Positions 39,774 through 49,205 are shown, numbered from the stretch's first letter. The stretch: 64,000 nt of DNA from Mangrovimonas xylaniphaga (GCF_001280435.1 NZ_LBIP01000022.1:94569-158568), one strand, 5' to 3'. The notes: generated by a model from the sequence alone, not told the origin. Numbers and translations: made by a program.

Positions 39774-40538
39774 TTACAGCTCGATTTCCAACTGTACCGG
39801 ACAATGATCTGAACCAAAAACATCACTCAAAATTGTTACAGATTTTACTCTATCCACCAATACCTCGCTCACCAAAAAATAATCAATTCTCCAACCCACG
39901 TTACGCTCTCTGGCCTTAAAACGGTAGCTCCAATAGGTATAGGCAACTTCATCTGGATGCAACATTCTAAACGCATCCACAAAACCAGAAGCAATAAAGG
40001 CATCCATACCATCTATTTCTATTTGAGTATAGCCTGCTGTTTTGTTAAAGTTTGCCTTGTCATTCTTTAGGTCTATGGGTTGATGTGCCACGTTAAAATC
40101 GCCACAAACTATAACAGGCTTCTTAGCCTCTAGAGCTTTTAAATACTTCAGAAAATCTTCGTCCCACTGCTTCCGATAATCCAACCTATCCAATTTTTGC
40201 CCCGAATTGGGCACATATACATTCACCAAATAAAAATCCTCATATTCCGCACACTGCACACGCCCTTCGTCATCATGTTCTTCTACCCCAATATCATTGG
40301 CTACACCCAAAGGAACTGACTTTAATAGTAAAGCACTTCCTGAATAACCCTTTTTACTGGCCGAATTGAATTTTAGCGTGTACTCTTCAAAATCTCCCAA
40401 AGCCTTTAGCACCTCATTATCCTGAGCCTTGGTTTCCTGTAAACACAATATATCCGGCGCCATATGTTCTACCGCCTCTTTAAAACCTTTACCCAATATG
40501 GCTCTTATACCATTAACATTCCAGGAAACAATTTTCAT
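39774..40538 (-). CDS. xth: Exodeoxyribonuclease III
   Basis: AP endonuclease and 3'-5' exonuclease of base-excision repair. The 254-residue endonuclease/exonuclease/phosphatase fold shows MKIVSWNVNGIRA at the N terminus, metal-binding Glu in CLQETKAQ, VNVYVPNSG, catalytic Asp and Asn in VCGDFNVAH, RNVGWRIDYFL, and the C-terminal GSDHCPVQLEIEL with the catalytic Asp-His pair. Complete in length. Single gene with no clear operon partners; it converges with the helical-paralog cluster. Confidence 0.95.
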   Translation of the reverse strand: MKIVSWNVNGIRAILGKGFKEAVEHMAPDILCLQETKAQDNEVLKALGDFEEYTLKFNSASKKGYSGSALLLKSVPLGVANDIGVEEHDDEGRVQCAEYEDFYLVNVYVPNSGQKLDRLDYRKQWDEDFLKYLKALEAKKPVIVCGDFNVAHQPIDLKNDKANFNKTAGYTQIEIDGMDAFIASGFVDAFRMLHPDEVAYTYWSYRFKARERNVGWRIDYFLVSEVLVDRVKSVTILSDVFGSDHCPVQLEIEL

Positions 40539-40595
40539 ACGTTTAAGAATTTGATTTACTAAATATATGAAGGAAAATTAACAATAATACCCAAA

Positions 40596-41447
40596 TTACG
40601 CCTTAAGCAATTTTGAAGGAATCAATAAAAATGGGATTTTCAAATTAAACCCAATTTGATTGATATTGGATTTGAAAAACAAATTCTCGAAAAAGGAGTG
40701 CTTATTATTGATCATGACCAATAAATTGATTTTTGCCTTGATCTGAAATTTTTCGATGGCATTTACAACGGTAGCATTACTCACACTATGAAATATATGA
40801 GCTATGTCTTTAAAGTAAGTTTCCAAGGTATCTTTATTCTTTTCTTGCCATTCAGAAAGTCCGTTTTCCGGAACCACATTTAAAATATTGACCCGAGAAC
40901 TATGAGCAGACAAAATATCGCGGATAGGCTTTAATTGACTCTCCTTATAATCGATGGAATAATCGGTTGGAAACAGCACCTCATGAGGTGTTTCAAAAGG
41001 AAAATTTTCTGGAATTGCCAATACAGGACATTTTACATTTTTAAACACCTGTACTGTATTGGATCCAAACAAAACCCCTTTGGTCCCCGAAGCTCCCTTG
41101 GTTCCCATCACAACATAATCTATAGCCTTTTCCTTTACAAAAAGGATAATTTCCTGAATTAAGGTATTAAAAATAGCCATGGTCTCAATTGTGTGCTTAG
41201 GATTGCGAAACTCTTTATGCATCCGATCCTTAAAATCATTCAATTGCTCTACTGAATTTGACCTAGCCGTATCCACCATTCCCAGTTTGTCGGGAATCAT
41301 CAATGCATATTCTATCTGATAAATTGGAGGTGTATAAGTGTTCAGCAAATAAAACTTGCAGGTTTCATGTTCAAAAAGCTGCAAGGCATATTTGATGGCA
41401 TTCCAAGAATTCTCAGAAAAATCGGTGGGAAGAAGAATATTTTTCAT
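40596..41447 (-). CDS. Universal stress protein, tandem UspA domains
   Basis: 283 residues comprising two UspA folds. The first (about 1-147) begins MKNILLPTDFSENSWNA and ends with the ATP-binding motif GTKGASGTKGVLFGSNT before a PVLAIP strand. The second (about 153-283) starts VLFPTDYSID but lacks a comparable GxxGxxxxxxxxxG(S/T) motif, so only the first domain is expected to bind ATP. A cytoplasmic stress protein; what induces it cannot be read here. Confidence 0.9.
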   Translation of the reverse strand: MKNILLPTDFSENSWNAIKYALQLFEHETCKFYLLNTYTPPIYQIEYALMIPDKLGMVDTARSNSVEQLNDFKDRMHKEFRNPKHTIETMAIFNTLIQEIILFVKEKAIDYVVMGTKGASGTKGVLFGSNTVQVFKNVKCPVLAIPENFPFETPHEVLFPTDYSIDYKESQLKPIRDILSAHSSRVNILNVVPENGLSEWQEKNKDTLETYFKDIAHIFHSVSNATVVNAIEKFQIKAKINLLVMINNKHSFFENLFFKSNINQIGFNLKIPFLLIPSKLLKA

Positions 41448-41699
41448 GACATTTAAATTTGATTTTCATGTGCTTTGGGCCCTTCTTCTGCTATACTTAG
41501 GAATAAACCTCAACTAATTCTCAATAAAATCTAGGGGTTATGGACAATGAAACCGTTGAAGGAGTTGAAAATTTCAATCCAAGATTCCACTACTAAAGTT
41601 ACACAACTTAAACACTTAAAACAATGACATATATCAGCAGGAATTTGAACTCAAAGAGTTCCTAATTTTAAAAGAGAAGCCGTTAAAACAGAGAGTATT
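41448..41699. other. Intergenic region upstream of the usp gene
   Basis: About 250 bases between the usp start and the tRNA terminator. No exact promoter box was found. A small inverted repeat AACTC/GAGTT near 41648-41660 has no T-run. Nothing else is recognised. Confidence 0.5.
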
Positions 41700-41734
41700 T
41701 AAAAAGCAAAAAGCCTGCAATTTCTTGCAGGCTT
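41700..41734 (-). terminator. Terminator of the tRNA-Tyr transcript
   Basis: On the minus strand AAGCCTGCAA pairs perfectly with TTGCAGGCTT around a GAAA tetraloop, followed by TTTGCTTTTT. Confidence 0.9.
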
Positions 41735-41746
41735 CTGTTGTTTTAG

Positions 41747-41828
<82 letters not shown>

Positions 41829-41840
41829 CAAAACCGAGCG

Positions 41841-41871
41841 CAAAGATACACCAGTTTTTCATTTGAGCAAA
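41841..41871 (-). promoter_or_regulatory. tRNA-Tyr promoter
   Basis: Minus strand: TTTG, 19-base spacer, TATCTTTG, an exact Bacteroidota promoter. It ends 12 bases before the tRNA 5' end. Confidence 0.85.
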
Positions 41872-41922
41872 TAAAAAAGAGAAAAGAACTCAATTATTTT
41901 TCCTTCTGAAAGAATTAACCTT

Positions 41923-44628
41923 CTACAACGTATAAATCAACCTAAACGTAACATACATTGGCTGAATATAATACTCACTGGCCCTAATACTGGTATCACT
42001 GGTACTACTTTCGTTTTGAGCCCTCGTGTCCAACAAGTTAGTTGCTTTTAGCTCATACTCCAATTTGGCATCTTGATTTTTTCTATAGGACAAGGATGCA
42101 TTCCAAAACTTATAATCGTTGATTGTACCATCTTCATTGCTGAAATTGGTATAGGAGAAATCTGTTCTAAAAGTTATGGACTTCCAAATGTAGGCATCAA
42201 ACTCAACGGATGGCGTACTGGTATAAAACTTAGCTCTAGTATCGCCTTGGTCACTATCTTGAATGGTATAGGCATAGCTTAGTTCCACATTTGGTGCCTC
42301 TCTAAAATTGGTACGAAGTTCGGCTTTATAATTTTGGGTGTAGTTTTCATTCACCGAGGTTTGCGACTGAATGAATTGTGCAAATTTGGAATAGGTCAAC
42401 CCTCCATTAACGGAAGCCTGCAATTTCCCAAAACGCCTTTGAAAACGTCCATTGGCCGAAGCTGTTTCATCCGCAAATGACGAGTTAAAAGGGGAACTGG
42501 TACGAATCACACTTTCAAAATTGGACAGATTCCTAATTTGATCAATGCGCTTCCTATAACTTACCATAGCAAACACATTGGTATAATTAAACATGTTGAA
42601 ACTGAAATACGTCAGGTTGAGGTTATGCGACACCGCATTATCCAAAGTCTCGTCCCCGGCAAAAATGGCATTATAGTTATTCAACACCAGCCCCTTTGCC
42701 AAATTGGTCACATCGGTAAATTGGGTTTGCATCCTATAATTCAAATTGATATTTTCACTTTTCTTCAACTGAATACGCATATTGAAATCTGGCAGTACTC
42801 GGAAGAAGTTGTCCTTATACGTATCGCCATACTGCACATTTTTTGTACTGTAGGCATGGGTGGAAAATCCAGGAGACACGGTAAACTTCCCTCGTTTGAA
42901 ACGGTAATGAACCCCCAAATAAATATCACTGAAATTATAATCGGTATTATTGGTATCCAATCCGTCATTAAAAGTTGGTGTAGGGTCAAAAACCGAACCA
43001 TCATCCAAAAACTGAAAGATCTCAGAATCGAACTTCTGATTGCTCAAAATGGTTCCGAAGGTAAAATTGATATCGCTTCGTTGGCTCAATACATTCCAAT
43101 AATCCAACTTGGCATCCATTTGATTGGACTTGATTCGCTTGTCCTGCCCTATGTCATACACCAACTGGTCCGCGTTCATCCCCAAAGCGTTCCCTGTATT
43201 CTCATAATTCTCCTTATCCTCTAAAACTGCATTGTAAAATGGATCTTCATCCTGAAGCAAATGCTGCACTTCCAAAGCGAAAATATTCTTCTCATTCAAG
43301 GTATAGTAATAGTTCAGATTTTGATTAATGCTATACGGACTGGTTTCTTCATACTGGTTGGTGTTTCCTATCACAGAAGAATTGAACAACTGGTCTTGCG
43401 ACTCCTTGGACATCCTCCCCACAATATCATAATCCAACTGGTTATTCACATTAGGCTTATACTTAGCACTCAGTTTTAGCATTCCCAAATCACTTCGTTG
43501 CATGGTATTGCTTTGGGTAAGCTCATCAGGAATTCCCAACTCCGGGTTGGTGTATTGCACAAAATTGTTTTCTTGAAGTTCGGTTTTAGTGTTTGAGAAA
43601 ATGGCAAACCCACTTAAGTCCAATGATTTTTTTGGCGAATAACTAAAGTTGGCCGCCCCAAACTTGGTACTGATAGCTTTGGCGCGATTATTTTGCAATG
43701 CTAGAAAGCCTAAGTTGTTATTTCCTAAATCAATGTTGGTACCACTTTGTCTACTCGGCATTCTAAAGCCTCCCGTAAAGTTGAAATAGTCGCGTCTAGT
43801 AAAGGCTACTTCCCCTATATTGTTCAAATCTCCAATAAGGTTGATGCTGTATTTAGGACTGTAATAAAACAGTTTGGGCTGCACCACATACAAACCATCC
43901 TCGTTGGCCACGCCAGAACCTCCCGTAACATGGCCAAACCAAAAGTTCTCCTTACCTTCTTTCAACTTAATGTTTATGGCAATATTATCTTGGTTATCTG
44001 TCACTCCTTTCAATTGCCCCACTTCGGCATAATTTTTAAGCACCTGTACTTTATCCACCGCATTGGAAGGAATATTTTTAGTGGCCAATTTTGAGTCGCC
44101 ATCAAAAAAGTCCTTTCCATCCACCATCACCTTCGACACTTTCTTACCTTCAACTTCTATTTCTCCGTCATCGGTCACTTCTACCCCAGGCAATTTTTTC
44201 AGAACATCCTCAAGTTTCCGTTCCGTTCCATTTTTAAAAGAATCGGCATTGTAAATCAAGGTATCCCCTTTTACCGTTACAGGCATTTCATACACCAATT
44301 CCACCTCATCCAGAGTGTTGTCCATTTGCAAGGAAAAGTCCTTAGTAATATCTGCTTCTTGGGTTGAAATAATTTCTTCATGGGTTTTCATCCCAATGTA
44401 ACTCACCTGAATCTTGTACTTAGAATTAGCCTTTAAATTCAACTTAAAACGGCCCTTATCGTTAGTTGTCCCGAAGGATTCCAAAGTATTGCTCTCTTGA
44501 TTGATGGCAATAACATTGGCCAGTTCCAAAGGGGTCCCGATACTGTCCTTTACAACGCCCTCTACTTTAATTTGGGCAAAAGAATAACTTGTCGCTAATA
44601 GCAACATGGCTAACAAAAATCTTTTCAT
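41923..44628 (-). CDS. TonB-receptor-like outer-membrane barrel with carboxypeptidase-regulatory domain
   Basis: 901 residues with a signal peptide (cleavage near FAQ, residue 19), a CarboxypepD-regulatory-like beta-sandwich (about 20-105), then a plug-like domain (about 115-215: KLEDVLKKLPGVEVTDDGEI and VDGKDFFDGD) and a beta barrel of about 650 residues ending in FRLIYTL. Unlike nutrient receptors, no neighbouring SusD-like lipoprotein exists. It belongs with the outer-membrane beta-barrel group found beside GLPGLI genes. It lies 39 bases behind a GLPGLI gene, last in that operon. What it exports or imports is unknown. Confidence 0.87.
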   Translation of the reverse strand: MKRFLLAMLLLATSYSFAQIKVEGVVKDSIGTPLELANVIAINQESNTLESFGTTNDKGRFKLNLKANSKYKIQVSYIGMKTHEEIISTQEADITKDFSLQMDNTLDEVELVYEMPVTVKGDTLIYNADSFKNGTERKLEDVLKKLPGVEVTDDGEIEVEGKKVSKVMVDGKDFFDGDSKLATKNIPSNAVDKVQVLKNYAEVGQLKGVTDNQDNIAINIKLKEGKENFWFGHVTGGSGVANEDGLYVVQPKLFYYSPKYSINLIGDLNNIGEVAFTRRDYFNFTGGFRMPSRQSGTNIDLGNNNLGFLALQNNRAKAISTKFGAANFSYSPKKSLDLSGFAIFSNTKTELQENNFVQYTNPELGIPDELTQSNTMQRSDLGMLKLSAKYKPNVNNQLDYDIVGRMSKESQDQLFNSSVIGNTNQYEETSPYSINQNLNYYYTLNEKNIFALEVQHLLQDEDPFYNAVLEDKENYENTGNALGMNADQLVYDIGQDKRIKSNQMDAKLDYWNVLSQRSDINFTFGTILSNQKFDSEIFQFLDDGSVFDPTPTFNDGLDTNNTDYNFSDIYLGVHYRFKRGKFTVSPGFSTHAYSTKNVQYGDTYKDNFFRVLPDFNMRIQLKKSENINLNYRMQTQFTDVTNLAKGLVLNNYNAIFAGDETLDNAVSHNLNLTYFSFNMFNYTNVFAMVSYRKRIDQIRNLSNFESVIRTSSPFNSSFADETASANGRFQRRFGKLQASVNGGLTYSKFAQFIQSQTSVNENYTQNYKAELRTNFREAPNVELSYAYTIQDSDQGDTRAKFYTSTPSVEFDAYIWKSITFRTDFSYTNFSNEDGTINDYKFWNASLSYRKNQDAKLEYELKATNLLDTRAQNESSTSDTSIRASEYYIQPMYVTFRLIYTL

Positions 44629-44667
44629 TTTAGTGGTTTGGAATGTTTGATACTATAGAAATTGCGA

Positions 44668-45549
44668 TTAGAAACGTCTGCCTTCACCGTGACGTCTACC
44701 CCCATACATTTCGCGCATTTCCTCAATTTTCTTTTTCATGATGTCGTTATACTCTTCACGAGTAACTTCTTTCCCTTTCGAAGGTATTTTAATGGTTTCC
44801 TTCTCGTCTGGGTTCAATACAATTTTAGAACACAGTATGGTCGTTCTATCTGCGTTGACTTCCAAAATCAACCCTGGCAATCCCCAATATTCTCCAGGCC
44901 CCTGGTTGACTGGAATTTGTGGTGTGTACCATGCGGTAATAATAATTTCCTTTGGAACTTCCACCTCATCCATGATATTTTTAGATGTAGAATCTTTGGC
45001 TTTTTCCTTGTCTTGCGACTCGCTACGGTCTTTTGGTGGACGTGGTCTCATACTCCTAAAATCCATGTCATCCACTTTTTTTACTGCCGTAGCTTTGAAA
45101 CAGGTATACTGACCAATTTGCTTGGTTTCGCTTTCCATTTTCCACTCCAACTTTGGCAATTCGTCCTTGATTAAAAATTGCTTTCCAAAAAACTCCTGCT
45201 CCTGTAGCAATTGAGCATCCTTTACATTTTTATACTGTGGTCCCGCTGTGAAATTCCCCATCATTCTCATAGGTCCTCCTGCACCGGGAGTTTCCAATTT
45301 TTCTTCTTCTTTATATATGGACTCCGTTTTATTGAACACAAGAATGAATGTCTTCTCAAACATTTGTTTCATGCGCTCGGCCATCATCTTTTTTTGTTCT
45401 TCTGTAAATTGCCGGCCACCTCCAAAATTGGACATGTCGATGGTAGTTTTGGATTCGTAAATGGCTTTGCCCTGAAATTCTTGTGCATTTGCCATACTCG
45501 TCATGACAAACATGAACAATAGGCATAATTTGGTAGAAATCGATTTCAT
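44668..45549 (-). CDS. GLPGLI family protein (second copy)
   Basis: 293 residues with a signal peptide (cleavage near residue 22, ANAQ). The family hallmark GLPGLILEV is in the middle-to-late part (YWGLPGLILEV), preceded by AWYTPQIPVNQGP. The N-terminal half includes a Met/Gln/Lys-rich helix after FTEEQKKMMAERM and the segment FNKTESIYKEEEKL. It is clearly paralogous to the next gene at 45658. Function of the family is unknown; it is a Bacteroidota periplasmic or surface protein often next to TonB-receptor-like barrels, as here. It follows the first copy by 108 bases. Confidence 0.92.
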   Translation of the reverse strand: MKSISTKLCLLFMFVMTSMANAQEFQGKAIYESKTTIDMSNFGGGRQFTEEQKKMMAERMKQMFEKTFILVFNKTESIYKEEEKLETPGAGGPMRMMGNFTAGPQYKNVKDAQLLQEQEFFGKQFLIKDELPKLEWKMESETKQIGQYTCFKATAVKKVDDMDFRSMRPRPPKDRSESQDKEKAKDSTSKNIMDEVEVPKEIIITAWYTPQIPVNQGPGEYWGLPGLILEVNADRTTILCSKIVLNPDEKETIKIPSKGKEVTREEYNDIMKKKIEEMREMYGGRRHGEGRRF

Positions 45550-45657
45550 ATGATAAGGTGGTTGATTGTTAAATGATAAAATTATCTCTTAAACACCATA
45601 TTAGACTTATGAAATCTTTAATAGTTAATCCTACAAGTGTTAAAATTTTCTTAAATA

Positions 45658-46494
45658 CTACCCGCCAATCTTAATTTCAATATTGTGACCGACACCCCGC
45701 TCGGAATTATAGCGTTCTTCCATTTCCTGGAGTTTCTTCTCCATGATCTTGTCGAACTCCTCTTGATTTACCTCCTTGCCCTTTTTGGGCTCCGAAATCT
45801 CAACCTTATCTGCAGGGTTCAAAACAATCTTGCTACAAATAATGGTTTCTGAGCCATCATTAACTTCAAGGATCAACCCTGGCAAACCAAAATAGTTGGC
45901 TGGCCCATTATTTATAGGAATTTGGGGCGTGTACCAAGCCGTCACGGTTACCGTTTCCATTTCAGGCTCCCTTTCCTTGCTTAAATCCTTATCGCCATTT
46001 ACACTAATTCCACTAACAAGCTTGGGTTGCACCCTTGTAATGGTTGCTTTGTAACAGGTATATTCTCCTATATTTTTGCTTTCCGATTGGAATTGCCAAT
46101 CTTCCTTTTTCAACTGATCCTTTATTAAAAAAACCTTCCCGAACACATCATTTTGATTGGTATAGCGTTCTTCTTTTGTATTCTTATACAATATATCCGA
46201 ACCTCCGGTATTTACTACCACCATTTGCATGCCCCCCATTTGAGGCGCTCCCAGTTTTTCTTCTTCTTTATAGATAGACTCTTCCTTGTTAAAAGACAAA
46301 ATGAAAGTCTTTTCAAACTGTTTTTTAAGCATGTCCATCATTTTTTGGTGCATCTCAGAATTCACCTGACTACTATCCAATTGGATATCGATTTTACGTT
46401 TGGTTTTATAAGTGGCAACGCCTGTAAAATCTTGAGCATTGGCAATGGTTGTAAATACCATCAATATTGCAAATACTTTAATAACTGTTTTCAT
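45658..46494 (-). CDS. GLPGLI family protein (first copy)
   Basis: 278 residues with a signal peptide (cleavage near ANAQ, residue 21). It shares with its neighbour FNKEESIYKEEEKL, TVTAWYTPQIPINNGP and FGLPGLILEV, plus IICSKIVLNPADKV near the C terminus, so the two arose by tandem duplication and have since diverged. Secreted; function unknown. It lies 20 bases after the small secreted-protein gene and belongs to the same operon. Confidence 0.92.
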   Translation of the reverse strand: MKTVIKVFAILMVFTTIANAQDFTGVATYKTKRKIDIQLDSSQVNSEMHQKMMDMLKKQFEKTFILSFNKEESIYKEEEKLGAPQMGGMQMVVVNTGGSDILYKNTKEERYTNQNDVFGKVFLIKDQLKKEDWQFQSESKNIGEYTCYKATITRVQPKLVSGISVNGDKDLSKEREPEMETVTVTAWYTPQIPINNGPANYFGLPGLILEVNDGSETIICSKIVLNPADKVEISEPKKGKEVNQEEFDKIMEKKLQEMEERYNSERGVGHNIEIKIGG

Positions 46495-46514
46495 AAGTAG
46501 TTCTTTTTGATTTT

Positions 46515-46877
46515 TTATTGGTAATAGCCCAAGGCCATTTTTTGTATCATTTTAATTTGATTGCAAAAAGCTTCCAAATCATTGGAATTGCCATCGGCCT
46601 TCATGGACAAAGACGCCTTTTTTCCGTTTTTCATTGGTTCGCCATAGCACACAATTTGAAATGACAATTCTTTATTGGCTTCGGAGTTTTTAAAGATATC
46701 CTGTATTTCCTCAAGATTCAAGTCCTCCAAGTCTTGCATTGATTCAGCATTAATACTTATGGAAATACTTTCAAATTTAACCTCATCACTTCCGCCAAAG
46801 TCTGCTACGCTTGGTGATTGAGCCAAGCATAAAACAGACATCAGACTTGTGACTAACACAATAATTAATGTTTTCAT
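46515..46877 (-). CDS. Small secreted protein of unknown function
   Basis: 120 residues with a signal peptide (cleavage near LAQ, residue 20). The mature part is acidic, with two cysteines (CYGEP and FCNQ) and no recognised domain. It opens the operon of GLPGLI and barrel genes and faces the histidine kinase gene, with the GTTAAC repeat array in between. A sensor-ligand or envelope role is a guess from context. Confidence 0.72.
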   Translation of the reverse strand: MKTLIIVLVTSLMSVLCLAQSPSVADFGGSDEVKFESISISINAESMQDLEDLNLEEIQDIFKNSEANKELSFQIVCYGEPMKNGKKASLSMKADGNSNDLEAFCNQIKMIQKMALGYYQ

Positions 46878-46907
46878 AACTGTTCGATTTTTGATTAATT
46901 GACACTA

Positions 46908-46915
46908 CAAATATG
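46908..46915 (-). promoter_or_regulatory. Candidate -7 box of the secreted-protein/GLPGLI operon
   Basis: Minus-strand CATATTTG, one mismatch to TANNTTTG, about 31 bases before the start. No good TTTG lies at the -33 distance; instead the GTTAAC array begins there. Confidence 0.5.
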
Positions 46916-46937
46916 GTTGTTAATTTCTGCAATTACA

Positions 46938-46963
46938 GTTAACTAGTGTTAACGAGTGTTAAC
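46938..46963. promoter_or_regulatory. Triple GTTAAC operator array between the envelope operon and the two-component genes
   Basis: GTTAAC occurs three times at 46938, 46948 and 46958, an exact 10-bp period (GTTAA-N5-GTTAA-N5-GTTAA). Tandem half-sites on one face of the helix are what OmpR/PhoB/CpxR-type dimers bind. The array abuts a poor -33 element (TTAG at 46967) of the kinase promoter, the arrangement seen at activator-dependent promoters. Since each hexamer is palindromic, it could act in both directions. Confidence 0.72.
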
Positions 46964-46966
46964 CGG

Positions 46967-46998
46967 TTAGTTTTCCAATGGCATAACATTTACATTTG
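46967..46998 (+). promoter_or_regulatory. Promoter of the histidine kinase operon
   Basis: TACATTTG at 46991-46998 matches TANNTTTG exactly; the -33 position has only TTAG (46967-46970), 20 bases upstream. The ATG follows 4 bases after the box, so the transcript should be almost leaderless. Confidence 0.65.
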
Positions 46999-47002
46999 AG
47001 TT

Positions 47003-48532
47003 ATGAACGATAAACGCTACAATTGGATTTTATACATTATTGTTTTGGTAATCCTTTGCACCATTGGCATACAGGTGTATTGGAATTACAAAAACTATCT
47101 TTCCAACAGGCAGCAATTGATCAATGAAGTCCAAATAAGTTTGGACAACGCTGTAGACGACTATTATACCGAGTTGGCCGAAAACACGACTATTGGGTTT
47201 GCTTTCAATGGTGATGGGCAGGATGAATTTATGAAAAATGGCGGTGCTTTTGACAGTATCATCAGGCAAATTGATTTTTCTACCAAACATTACCAAGGAT
47301 TAGATTCTCTTGAGCTGAAAGCTATAGACGGCGTTTCAATTTTTAAGGGCAAAGCAGCCGATTCCATGTTAAGCTCCCTTAACCTTCACAAACCAAAAAC
47401 AGGAGACCATGTATTGGAAGCAGCCTTCAACAATGAAGTAGATTCCACAAAGCGAAAAAACTTCGAAATACTCACCTCGAAAGTGGTCATTTCATTGTCC
47501 AGCGATAGTATTTCACTTCCAAAAATAGACACACTTTTCCAAAAGGAACTACTAAGAAAGCGTATTGACATTGACTACAAACTCACTGAAAATGTCAATG
47601 ACAATGATACCATTACCCTAAACCAACTCTCGTTCACACCAAAGAGTCAAAAGCTAAAAAAACAACATGTCTTAAGCACAACTTCGGAATCCTCATACTT
47701 GCCAAGAGGCAACAATCTAACGGTATTTTTCGCCAATGAAAAAGCAGAAATCCTACAGCGAAGTCTTTCTGGAATTCTTATATCTACCATCCTAATTTTA
47801 GCCGTTATCAGCTGCCTGTTTTATTTACTAAAAATCATCAAACACCAAAAACAGTTATCTGAAGTAAAAAATGACCTAATCAGCAATATCACCCATGAAT
47901 TTAAAACACCTATAGCAACCATTAGTGCCGCCATTGAAGGCATTAAAAATTTCAACTTACAAAACGACCCAAAAAAAACAGAGACCTATCTAAACATTTC
48001 CAACCAGCAACTTTCCAAACTCAACACTATGGTTGAAAAGTTATTGGAAACCGCCACTTTGGATAGCGACAACTTACCACTGAATAAAGAGACCGCCAAC
48101 ATCACAGAGCTCTTGGAAACAGTCATTAACAAACATCAACTTCAGCTTGAAAACAAAACTTTAGTATTCCAACCTAACCAAAAAGATGTGTTAGCGCATA
48201 TAGATGTTTTCCATTTTGAAAATGTACTCAACAACCTTTTGGATAATGCCATTAAATATGGTGGCTCCCAAATAAAGGTATTACTAGTCCAAAATGGAAA
48301 TGGTTTTAACATAGAAATTTCCGACAACGGAAATACCATTACCACTGCACATAAAGAGCAGATTTTCGAAAAATTCTATCGTATTCCCAAAGGAAATACA
48401 CACGATGTAAAGGGCTTCGGTATTGGACTGTATTATACCAAAAAGATTATTGAAAAGCATGGCGGGTCCATTCAATTGGACCTAACCAAAGATTGGACAA
48501 CTTTTAAAATTAACATGCCTAATGACTCCTAA
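47003..48532 (+). CDS. Sensor histidine kinase
   Basis: 509-residue membrane kinase: TM1 at about 8-26, a periplasmic sensor region of about 220 residues with no recognised domain, TM2 at about 256-276, the dimerisation/phosphoacceptor helix with His298 in ISNITHEFKTPI, and an ATPase domain with N-box NNLLDNAIKYGG and G-box KGFGIGLYYTKKI. There is no HAMP domain between TM2 and the H-box, only a short coil. It overlaps the response regulator by 11 bases. The partner operon of secreted proteins suggests it senses an envelope signal. Confidence 0.95.
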   Translation: MNDKRYNWILYIIVLVILCTIGIQVYWNYKNYLSNRQQLINEVQISLDNAVDDYYTELAENTTIGFAFNGDGQDEFMKNGGAFDSIIRQIDFSTKHYQGLDSLELKAIDGVSIFKGKAADSMLSSLNLHKPKTGDHVLEAAFNNEVDSTKRKNFEILTSKVVISLSSDSISLPKIDTLFQKELLRKRIDIDYKLTENVNDNDTITLNQLSFTPKSQKLKKQHVLSTTSESSYLPRGNNLTVFFANEKAEILQRSLSGILISTILILAVISCLFYLLKIIKHQKQLSEVKNDLISNITHEFKTPIATISAAIEGIKNFNLQNDPKKTETYLNISNQQLSKLNTMVEKLLETATLDSDNLPLNKETANITELLETVINKHQLQLENKTLVFQPNQKDVLAHIDVFHFENVLNNLLDNAIKYGGSQIKVLLVQNGNGFNIEISDNGNTITTAHKEQIFEKFYRIPKGNTHDVKGFGIGLYYTKKIIEKHGGSIQLDLTKDWTTFKINMPNDS

Positions 48533-49205
48533 AACCACCATACTCCTAGCCGAAGATGAGGCTGCTTTGGGGCAAATTATCAAGGAGAGCCTTGAAACCA
48601 GAGACTTTAATGTACTTCTCTGCCCAGACGGCGAAGTTGCTTTGAGCACCTATAAATCGCAACATCCAGACATTTTGGCTTTAGATGTAATGATGCCAAA
48701 AAAGGATGGTTTTACGCTAGCCAAAGACATTCGAGCCATAGACGACAACATTCCTATTATTTTTTTAACGGCCAAATCCCAAACCCAAGATGTGGTAGAA
48801 GGTTTTTCGATAGGCGGCAACGACTATTTAAAAAAACCCTTCAGTATGGAGGAACTGATTGTACGGATTCACAACTTACTGAATAGATCTAAACTCCAAA
48901 AAGCTTCTAAAACCTTTCAGCTGGGCAAGTTTACCTTTGACTTTCCTAAACAGACTTTACAATTCCTAGATGAAGATCCCATTCAATTAACCCACAGGGA
49001 AGCCCATTTGCTATTTCACTTGATCCAAAACAAAAACAAGGTTTTGGATCGTTCTGTGATTTTGAACAAACTTTGGGGAAATGACGATTTTTTCAGCGCT
49101 AGAAGTATGGATGTATTCATTACCAAACTTCGAAAAAAATTAAAGGAGGACCCTGAAATCCAAATTTTAAATGTACGAGGGTTTGGGTATAAACTCATTT
49201 ACTAA
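48522..49205 (+). CDS. OmpR-family response regulator
   Basis: 227 residues: receiver domain with acidic pocket EDE (11-13), phosphoacceptor Asp55 in LALDVMMPK and Lys in YLKKPFS, and a winged-helix DNA-binding domain from about 130 (LTHREAHLLFHL and SARSMDVFITKLRKKL). It overlaps the kinase gene by 11 bases and is its cognate regulator. As an OmpR-type protein it is the obvious candidate for binding the GTTAAC repeats and for autoregulation, but this is inference. Confidence 0.95.
   Translation: MTPKTTILLAEDEAALGQIIKESLETRDFNVLLCPDGEVALSTYKSQHPDILALDVMMPKKDGFTLAKDIRAIDDNIPIIFLTAKSQTQDVVEGFSIGGNDYLKKPFSMEELIVRIHNLLNRSKLQKASKTFQLGKFTFDFPKQTLQFLDEDPIQLTHREAHLLFHLIQNKNKVLDRSVILNKLWGNDDFFSARSMDVFITKLRKKLKEDPEIQILNVRGFGYKLIY

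Noticed and set aside
41638..41664. Inverted repeat AACTC/GAGTT near the usp-tRNA gap
   Set aside because: Short stem, no T-run and no recognisable site; likely chance in AT-rich DNA.
42538..43224. 228-codon plus-strand open frame across the TonB-receptor-like gene
   Set aside because: It lies fully antisense to a convincing gene, has no promoter or recognisable domain, and its residue composition is that of a reversed coding strand.
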